From Strongylocentrotus droebachiensis (lineage: Eukaryota; Echinodermata; Echinoidea; Camarodonta; Strongylocentrotidae): a stretch of DNA of 64,000 nucleotides. This document shows, one piece after another, positions 56,177-64,000 of the stretch. Within the stretch, counting starts at the first letter, position 1; the number at the start of each line of letters is the position of its first letter. The notes beneath the pieces were generated by a model, which was given only the letters and a program-made list of their open reading frames with translations, had not been told where the DNA came from and made no database searches. Location: assembly GCA_035222895.1 (NCBI GenBank), contig JAVYIG010007500.1:37225-101224 (forward strand). The letters are read 5' to 3'. Made by a program: the position numbers and the translations under genes.

Positions 56177-56565
56177 CGGAACGATACGTGCATCAAGATC
56201 AACATATACATTAACAACAAAAACAGCAAACATTCAAACAACAAACAGCAAGAGAAAAATAAATATTTAGGATTGGCTATTTTGTCTCCCAAACTTGTAT
56301 CTGTGATATTTTGTTTGTAATCGTTTGTTGGTCAAGCATCCGAGCCGGGATGGAGGCAAATATTTAACCTTAAAGGTAAAGACCAGTTTTGGAAATCCCC
56401 CCCTCTCAAAAAATGAAATTGAAGCTCTTATATACCAATCGTGTGAAAGAATATGTTTTGACTCATACGTGATCACACAAATTTTGCCGAGAAACCGCTT
56501 ACTTATTGATATATTTGGTACATTATTATATCTATTCGGACCTGATAGATATCGCGCACGTGTCG

Positions 56566-56763
56566 CGTAGTCCCACATACATCTTTATGTGTACAGTGCT
56601 TGTAGCTTTACCAAGACTGGGCCAAATTTCTTATCATTTAGATGATTCCAGAACCTTGCAGTACACACCAATACTTATATGCTAGATGATCAACCTTTTC
56701 TGATCGATTCCACAATATTTCTTTCACAATGTAATCGCATGACCATATTACTGGTCTTTATCT
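56566..56763. mobile_element. TTAA-type MITE, copy 3, left-truncated
   Basis: Matches the right half of the copies at 47598 and 51421 (GTAGTCCCA, GTACAGTG, ACCAAGACTGGGCCAAATTT, CCAGAACCTTGCAGTACACAC). It ends with TTTATCT and TTAA at 56764-56767. Confidence 0.75.
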
Positions 56764-56864
56764 TTAAAGATGTCTAAACATCGTAAGTTCTAAAGAGAGC
56801 ATCTGATCGGGCCTGATCCATAGAACGAAGCTGAATCTTACCATCGACGTTCGTCAAGTATTGA

Positions 56865-57150
56865 TCTGGGTCAGAAAGAAGGAGAAAGAGAAGAAGAAAA
56901 AAAACGAAAGAGAAGGAGAAGTAAAGAAGAGAAAGAGAGAAAAAATGAAGAAATAAGAAGGAAAAAAGAAGAAGAAAAAAAGAATAACAAAGAAAAAAGA
57001 GGAAGAGAGAGAGAGAAAATATTAAGAAGCAAACAAACGAAAGAAGAGCAAAAGTTCAATGAGAGATCAGAATGATATTATACATGAAGAGAGCCATGGG
57101 AAGAAGAAAAGAGAAGAGAGAGAGAGAGAGAGTGGGGATAAAAGAGAAAG
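56865..57150. repeat. GA-rich tract
   Basis: Almost pure purine (GAAGAAGAAA, GAGAGA) for about 270 bp. Positions 57150-57704 beyond it hold nothing I can support. Confidence 0.85.
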
Positions 57151-57704
57151 GGAAAGACAATTAGTCAATCTTCGTTCCTTATAGTATGTTTTCGCAAACT
57201 AAAAGTAAATAAGAGGCAGAAGATGATATTATCTCTGAAATTTTCGACAATTAACATTTTAATTTCTCACAGATTATGTTATTAGGAACGAAAGGTGTGT
57301 TTTTTTTTCTTCAAAAAGGGTACATGTACATATTTTCTGTTGTGTCTCGGATTCGATTCTAATATCACGAACCTATATATTTGGAAATAGAAGTTTAATT
57401 CGCGTTCTGCAGCGACACAATAACATCACTCCTGGGTTCAACATTTTAACTTTAATTGCAGCCTTGAATATTGTGCACCTTTGCGCTACTTTCTTCTATT
57501 TGGCAACCTTCATAATTAGGGTTGGTCAACGCGTATGAATCAACTTTTTAAATATCAAATTTGCTAATCGAACATTTTGAGATAATCAAATGAGCAATAT
57601 TGTATCATTTTCTTCTCATTGAATTCATAACTAAATCTCCGTGTCATTAATTCCCTTTGATTTATTCCCATCCTGCAAATATAACAATATCTTGTTTAAT
57701 TTAC

Positions 57705-60700
57705 CATTCTGTAGAAAGACTCTAAACTTATATTCCCCATCAGGAGTGTGGATGCGATCCAAAATGTATCTTCGCATGTCTCGAGCTCGAGCTCGTCCCG
57801 ACGGCAAACTCTGAAATAAAAGAAACAAAACACCTTACCTGAAATATTAGGGAAACAAATATATGTTTTTAAAACTACCTGGGCACTCCGGCAGGGGCTG
57901 CGTTTTACCCGAAAGGCTGTTACTGTTAGCATAGTAACTAACTAAAGGGCAATTGTAGCACTATGCCAACTATGCCAAAAAAACCCGTAAAAACGGGGGG
58001 GGGGGGGGGGCGTCTTCTTCTTTGTTTTAAAGGTAAAATTAACGTTACCATCTTTTTTTTACATGTTTTTTTTTTTGGCGAAGGGACCAATGCATTGAAG
58101 TAAATTGCTATCAACAAGGTTCATACGTATAAATCAGAACATAAACAATATTTTATTATTATATTGTTTTAAAAATCAAGGTCGTCTTTAGCCGTTGAAA
58201 GTAGGAGGAATGAGCATCATCTACCGATGATTACTTCTAACCCCTCTGTTACTCCACCGCATATCTTTCTTTATTTCTCTGTCTTTCTATCTGTCTCCCC
58301 TCGCCCTCTCTCCCCTCCCCCTCGCCCACTCTCCTTCTCTCTCTCTCTCTCTCTCTCTCCCTCGCATCCTTCCCTTTCTCTCTCTTCTTTCTCTCTCTCC
58401 CTCTCATTCTCCCCTTCTCTCTCTCTGTCTCTCTCCCACCCCTTCTCATCCTCCTCTTTCTCTCTCTCTTTTTTTCTATCTCTCTCTCTTCCTCACTCTC
58501 TCTGTCTCTCCATTATTCTACATGTACATGAGTATGTATGTTAACTTACTTCCATCAAGCCAGTGTTACAGTTGAACACTTTGTCCCCATGGTTAGTGGT
58601 TCGGTGTCGTAGAGTACACAGCTGTCCTAAGATTGTACGTGATTGAGATCGTGAGCAGAAGTAGAAGTCAAAGTAAAACGACGCTGAAATAGAGAAAATA
58701 GATATAGTCATTTTCATGAATTACTTTCAATTTGTATGATTATGTCCCCAAAGCATATTATTTAGTTCTGTTCCTTAATCATTTTTTGTAAATATTAATG
58801 ATCGTTGAAAACTGGTTTCACCAGAAAAGTCTCGGATTTCACCAATTTCAATCTCACCAATACAGCTATATCAAGGTAACCATGAGAGTGTTCAAAGTTG
58901 AAACATACCTCTGTCTCTACAATAACCTAGCTACACCCCTTTCAATGCCCTTCTGTACATGGAGAGTTGAGAGTTTTTCTTTTCTCTTTTCCTCAGACGA
59001 GGCATTGTATCACTTGATACCATTTGAACAATATTGCATATAGAGTTTGATTACAATATTTATACAAAATGAACAGACTGATAAAATAAAATAGGGGAGA
59101 CAAAAAAGAAAGCGGAAGGGAAAGATCAAGGCATGAATAGAAATGCTAAAGTTCAGAGTTGCATACCTCTATCTATACATCCGGGATCTTCATGAACGAG
59201 TTCGCTCATGTTGAGAGAGCCATCGTCATCGTAATGCATGTAGATCTGATGACCACCATCCGGGTCTTTGGTAATGAAATGACATTGAGTTGATGCGGGC
59301 ATGGGTCTTATAGGAGCACGACTCACGATCACTTCGATCTCAAAAGAACGACAAACTGAACAATTTAAAGAAGAAGGAGAATCATTAAATAGATCGTGAA
59401 AAGATAGTTTAGAAAAGTATTCAGTCATAGGCGTTGACTGAATAAAAGAAAGGAACTGGTAGACAGGGCCGTAGCCAGAGTTTGATGTTTGGGGGGGGGG
59501 GGGGGGGGGGGTCTAAAAAGTTCAACCGATCTTGGAAATTTTGGTGTGTCAATCAGATATGATTATTTACGTCTGGGGACCGACCCTTAAACGTCACCAT
59601 CCGAAAGACGTGACTCAGTTTCGAACCTGCGTCCTCGGCTGAATCAGTTTGTAACATCCACTGTTAGCTGGATTACAGGCGCACGCCACAACGCCTAGTT
59701 CAATTGAATGTGTAGATCATTTACAGAGAGCTTCAAGTTACAAAATTAACTTAGTTTGTTGTTTACAAACCAGAAACTTTCCTAGTACAATTTGAATTAG
59801 TTTTGATTTGATTATGATTGGTTGATATTTCTTCCTCTTTGGAAATTTTACAAACAATGTCAATTTCACATGAGCATACATGGAGAAACCATAATTATGC
59901 TTATTGTTTCTTTTTTTCAAAAATATAAGACCTTCAAAAGCAAATAATTCAAATACATAACAACTATTAAAAGATACTGAATTTTAAAGAGATAATCAAA
60001 GTAATTATCTGTCGATATGATGATAGTTGTAAACAACCAGAACATGAGGGACAACGTGAAGAATTAAAAAAAGAGAGAAAACAAATCATTTTAAAGACAT
60101 CACGTGGACAAGGTAATTGGAAGTAGGAAGGCTATGACGGACAAAGAAAGCGGACAAAATATACAGTTCCTCAGGTAGATAAAGGAACATCCCTTCACTG
60201 CTATTACGTAAAAATGTGTAGAACAGGTGTAGATATGATTCAATCAGTTTTAAACGAGGAGCTAGGACATCTACAATCTTGGATGAATGCAAATAGACTC
60301 TCTGTGAACTCCAGTAAAACAGTATGCATGCTTTTAGGGACAAAGTTTATGCTTTCTAAGCATGATATTCTCAATTTAGAGATAAATGCCACTAAGCTAA
60401 TTCAAGTAAAATGTTTCAAATATCTTGGAGTAAATGTAGATTGTGAACTTAAGTGGAATATTCATATAGAGCAATTGAACAAAAAAATTGGGAAAATGAT
60501 TGGTTTCTTGAGGAGATTGAGGTATTTTATTAATGAGTCAAATCTGAAACTAATTTATACATCTGTTATTATGCCTCACTTTGACTATGCAGATACTGTT
60601 TGGCAAACTGCAAATAATAATCATTTTGATCAACTTCAGAAACTTCAGAATCGGGCAGGAAGAATTATTCTTCGGGTTAAACCTGGTGAACATATATCTA

Positions 60701-63356
60701 TTCAGCAGATTCACGATACCTTGGATTGGGAAACCCTAAAATCTCGACGTCGGAGACATATGTGTTCGTTACTGTTTAAAACATTTCATGAGCTAGCACC
60801 TAAATACATGACTGATAAATTTGTATTTAACGAAAAGTGTTACGGGCTAAGATATAATGACAATTTAATGCTTCCGAAACCAAGAACCAATCAGTGTAAA
60901 CGTACATTCTTATATCGTGGATCCGTGTTATACAATGAACTACCTATTAAGCTCCGTCAGTTAGGCACACTAAATTTGTTTAATAAACATGTTCAAAAAT
61001 ACTTCAATTATTTTGATATCTAAATTTCGCAATCCCATTGGCTTTTGCCATAAACATAATCACTTTAATAACAGACTAAATTAGATAATGTGTAGAATAT
61101 TTTAAAACTAATTAAGTTAATTGTTTGCTGGGTGGGTGATAAGGGTGGGGTCGTATTTTGTTACATTAGGGATGGTAGGGTATATTTGAATAGATTTTAA
61201 TGCTTTTTGTTAGTGTTTTTTGTTTAATTTAATTTAATTTGATTTAGTTAAGTTAAGTACAAGTACAATGTTTTTTTTATTTATATATTTTTAATTACGA
61301 CTTACTATTTTGTTATATCATTACTTATTATAGTATCATTATATATATATTGGACTCCATGGAAGAACAGAGCCATTAGGTTAATGGCTCTGAAATGGAC
61401 TATCCAACCGTTTTATCATTCTATCATTGTTATATAAGTCTTTGATTTTGTTATATTGTGTTATTGTTTTTTATGATGATTTTCGGAAATAAAACAAACA
61501 ACAAGGTGTCACATGCATATTCACCTGCTCTACACATTTTTACATAATAGCAGTGAAGGGATGTTCCTTTGTCTACCTGAGGAACTGTATATTTTGTCCG
61601 CTTTCTTTGTCCGTCATGTTCGTAGTGGATATAAACAGGAGAGAAAGACACATGATTTTAGATCATAAAAACAAAGTGAATAATAGTGAGTACAAGGAAT
61701 AGAACCGAATGTATTAAGCAGAAATGAGAATACAACGTTAGATCCGAGAGTGGTGATTTTTACCAGACATTCAAAACAGGAAAAATAACACACACAAAAA
61801 AAAAATGAGGATGTATCCGGGTTTGTCGCAATGTCACTTATTTAAAGTAAACTTAGCTTTGCGTTTGTAATTTTTGTATGAAATCTCATATTTGATAAAT
61901 TATCGCATCAGATTCTGTGTGCGAGCGTATCATGAATATTGATGACTAGCGCTGAGCCAATCAAATGCAGCGACAGGATGGCTATATAACGGGAAAAAGG
62001 CGCATCCTGGGTAGGTCTCGTTGCAGTTAAAATACTTTGGCTCGATGTCTCATCATGGCTGTCTTTCTGACCATCAAGAGGTATCAAGTACTGATTAGTT
62101 TGGCTAGTACGAGTAACTTAAGATAATTTAGGGTAAATAGATATGTCGAAAGTTATATATTTTATAAATAAGCATCATCTTTACTCATGATAAACACCGT
62201 AATAAGAATGCATAGAAACCAAGGATAGACATGTGATTTAATTTACAATACGATATAAAGTGGTAAAAACGTTAATAATTACAAATGAAAACCTTTAGTA
62301 TTCAGATATTAGTAGAGATACATTAAGCGTGACATGTTATTGACTATAGAATACTTATACACAAGATGCCAACTCCAAAACCTTTACTCTCAGAGCAAAC
62401 TTTTGATCAAAGATTTAGTTCTTGAGGATTTTTTCATGCAGTTGGTAACGATAACATCAAAGAAATAAACAATACTTACCCGTTTCAGTGATAGAGATTT
62501 TGATTGTAAGTTGAGTCCAACGAACCGTGGTTCCTTCATGGATTTCTCGCCAGATAGTCTGTAACCATGGAAACAGTAATATTTGAAAGTGAATTCTTAA
62601 AGGTAATACAACGGTATGGGATCATGAATTTGGTTCAAATGATCATATTGGAAGCATATGCGATATAACAATATTCAATGATCGTTATCGCGGTTGAAAT
62701 CGAGTCTAAAGTGATGAAATTGTTAATAATAAACTCTTTATGTTGTATATCTCCCTCTCAAGACTGGTATTAGTTTAGCTTTAAAACAATGTTTCTTGAC
62801 TACAATCAACTGATTTGCTATTCCCGTTTAGAAATTACATATCAGAACTGCATATTTTGAGATTTTCATGGTCGCAGCTACCGTGGAATGGCCTTAAACG
62901 CTGTTTGAATTATTTGTAGTTTTCCGGAAGCACCGGTAAATTTTGATTATTCAATTTGCTCGAAAGCAGAAGTGTTTTAAGGGCAAAATTTTCTAGTGCA
63001 TAATACATCCACAGGGGCATCCAAATATATCAAGATTTTTAAAGTATTACTATTCATCCAATTTTCAAATTAAAATAAAATTGCCTCAGTAAAGGTTAAT
63101 AGGAAACTAGGCCTACTGTTAACCATAAAAAAGTAAAATCCTGTAGTTCCTACATAATCAACATTTACGAATTAACGTCCATGAAATATAACTCTCAACG
63201 TGGAAAGGAATACAAATACTTCTTAGTTGTAGTTTTTCGTGTGTGATCCATACCAGCTTGAATGCTTTTTGAACTCCCCGGAACATCCCCCGAATGTCGT
63301 CCAACTCTTGATTGGTCAGTTCTTTATCGTCTAGATGGGTGAGAATATCAGATTCC
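57705..63356 (-). CDS. unrecognised multi-exon gene (five internal exons)
   Basis: Five minus-strand exons have good splice sites and fully consistent phases: 63254-63356, 62480-62558, 59167-59355, 58550-58683 and 57705-57810. Together they encode about 203 aa without a stop. The protein begins ESDILTHLDDKELTNQELDD, continues through RWTQLTIKISITETV, HYDDDGSLNMSELVHEDPG and FYFDFYFCSRSQS, and ends GEYKFRVFLQNG. It is Cys- and acidic-rich in places and has no signal peptide or membrane segment in the part seen. I do not recognise the family. More exons must lie upstream (beyond 63356) and probably downstream. After 57705 either a donor (GTAAAT) is used, or the frame reads on 24 codons to a stop, which would make this the last exon. 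Introns contain a LINE fragment, a SINE and a MITE. Existence of the gene is well supported; its function is unknown. Confidence 0.7.
58255..58512. repeat. (CT)n-rich microsatellite in an intron of the unknown gene
   Basis: About 250 bp of CT, CCCTCG and TTTCTCTC repeats, starting just upstream of the 58550-58683 exon on the plus strand. Confidence 0.92.
59520..59700 (-). mobile_element. SINE with a 7SL-like head
   Basis: On the minus strand it begins GGCGTTGTGGCGTGCGCCTG then TAATCCAGCTAA, which resembles the start of 7SL RNA and Alu-type elements. A B-box-like GGTTCGAAACT follows about 45 bp later. The body ends with TTTCGGATGGTGACGTTTAA and GGGTCGGTCCC. A 7SL or a tRNA origin are both possible. 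Confidence 0.5.
60214..61023 (+). pseudogene. truncated non-LTR retrotransposon reverse transcriptase (C-terminal part)
   Basis: The 269-codon frame is the thumb and C-terminal region of a CR1/Rex/L2- or Jockey-type reverse transcriptase. Typical stretches are LQSWMNANRLSVNSSKT, CFKYLGVNVDCELKWNIHI, FLRRLRYF, LIYTSVIMPHFDYADTVW and LQNRAGRIIL. The fingers/palm and the catalytic YxDD motif are missing, as are the endonuclease and ORF1, so it cannot be active. The first codons (60214-60228) come from the flanking inverted repeat, not the LINE. The remaining frame has no internal stop, so the insertion is fairly young. Confidence 0.88.
60229..61498 (+). mobile_element. 5'-truncated LINE with 3' UTR
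   Basis: The element comprises the reverse transcriptase fragment, about 330 bp of AT-rich 3' sequence, and a tail (61355-61498) ending AAATAAAACAAACAACAA. A tail-only copy is at 8810-8972. 5' truncation is the normal result of target-primed reverse transcription. Confidence 0.82.
61952..62030 (+). promoter_or_regulatory. orphan CCAAT plus TATA promoter-like sequence
   Basis: GAGCCAATCA (about 61954) is followed about 27 bases later by CTATATAAC (about 61980), then a G-rich stretch and GGTCTCGTTGCAG at a plausible start-site distance. Two overlapping ATGs follow near 62047-62055, each with a short frame running into GTATCA. No plus-strand gene could be traced from it; it lies inside an intron of the minus-strand gene. 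Confidence 0.4.
62601..63052. mobile_element. TTAA-type MITE, inverted relative of 31559-32029
   Basis: Left TTAA at 62597-62600 followed by AGGTAATAC. The right end is near 63052, where the second TTAA has decayed. Shared blocks with the EIF2A intron 8 copy include ATCATGAATTTGGTTCAAAT and TTTTCATGGTCGCAGCTACC. Confidence 0.75.
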
Positions 63357-64000
63357 CTGAAAGATAAAGTAAATCAGCTGATCGGTGTTTGTGTCAAAGG
63401 TCAAATAAATTCATACGAAAAACCTTAGGGAATAATCTCACTAATATTAACCTGTCGACTACTGAGTTCTCTCATTGTCATATAGGCTTAAAACACGGGC
63501 CACCCGGTTCGAGTACGCAATGGGTTAAGAGTGGAGGAAGGAAGGTAGGTAGCAATAAATACATTTACAATGATTGTTCATGCCTTTCCGGATGTTTCTA
63601 GATGAACTTCTCAACATTGGAAAGATTGGGAAATCCCCAGCATTTTTTTCCTTTCAGGGTTTTAAACAAGAAACAAAAAGAAAGAAAAAAGAATCGAGGA
63701 AAGACAAGAAAGAAAAAAGAGAAACTATCCTGGTCGTCAATGCATTATCATATATCATATTCGTAAAATCCAGAGCATGTTCGTAAATGTAATTGGTTCA
63801 TTCACCTCCTAAACTGTAATCTATGTATTTGCATGGCAAAAGAACATGTTCCTTTAATCAGCCCCATTCGAAACTAAAGCATATAAAATGACTTAAGCCT
63901 TGTTTAATGAACCTATCAAGTCAAATCGAATAGAATAAATCAATCGAAACAAACGGCATTAAGATACGTCCATCAGAACGAATGGCAGAGCGCAAGATCG
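63357..64000. other. upstream intron of the unknown gene
   Basis: AT-rich sequence with an AAAGAAAGAAAA tract near 63670-63720. No further exon of the minus-strand gene was found before the window ends. Confidence 0.4.

Larger units (their letters stand above)
60133..61617. repeat. 96-bp inverted repeats flanking a LINE fragment
   Basis: 60133-60228 and 61522-61617 are near-identical and inverted. They share GACGGACAAAGAAAGCGGAC, AATATACAGTTCCTCAGGTA and AACATCCCTTCACTGCTATT. The LINE copy fills the space between them. The simplest reading is that the LINE inserted into the loop of a small foldback element. Confidence 0.8.

Overview
The window is animal nuclear DNA. It has spliced genes with long, repeat-filled introns, minor-spliceosome splice sites and many short inverted-repeat transposons. 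Recurrent repeat families, a foldback element with tandem-array arms, SINE tails ending in ATT repeats and frequent TACATGTA motifs fit a marine deuterostome. A sea urchin or other echinoderm is my best guess, but I cannot prove the species from sequence alone.

Four protein-coding loci can be supported. TAF9 (general transcription factor subunit) lies on the minus strand in six coding exons from 13047 down to 6262 and is complete (233 aa). A complete three-exon plus-strand gene at 19056-21698 encodes a SAP, SWIM zinc finger and YqaJ nuclease protein (604 aa). It looks like a transposon-associated or domesticated nuclease. EIF2A (translation initiation factor 2A) lies on the plus strand in 17 recognisable coding exons from 25888 to 49732. 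Only the very short first coding exon was not found. An unrecognised minus-strand gene occupies 63356-57705 with five phase-consistent exons and runs past both ends of what I can see. A truncated LINE reverse transcriptase sits in one of its introns.

By region: 0-6 kb holds hAT-like, foldback, piggyBac-like and minisatellite repeats. 6-13 kb is TAF9, with transposons in every large intron. 13-17 kb is a large pair of inverted, degenerate repeat arrays. 17-19 kb is largely empty sequence upstream of the YqaJ gene. 22-25.9 kb is mostly featureless, with a CpG-richer stretch that probably contains the EIF2A promoter. 26-50 kb is EIF2A. 50-57 kb is intergenic repeats. 57-64 kb is the unknown gene.

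The most striking signal is structural. Tandem repeats in three genes are built from the exon-intron junctions themselves. About 29 copies of the EIF2A exon 7 end plus its donor, about 27 copies of the EIF2A exon 13 end plus its donor, and about 7 copies of the TAF9 exon 5 end plus its donor follow the true exons. Acceptor-side duplications precede EIF2A exon 9 and exon 2 of the YqaJ gene. EIF2A also has two consecutive U12-type introns (one GT-AG, one AT-AC). A GC-AG intron in the same gene contains a complete 4-kb foldback element.
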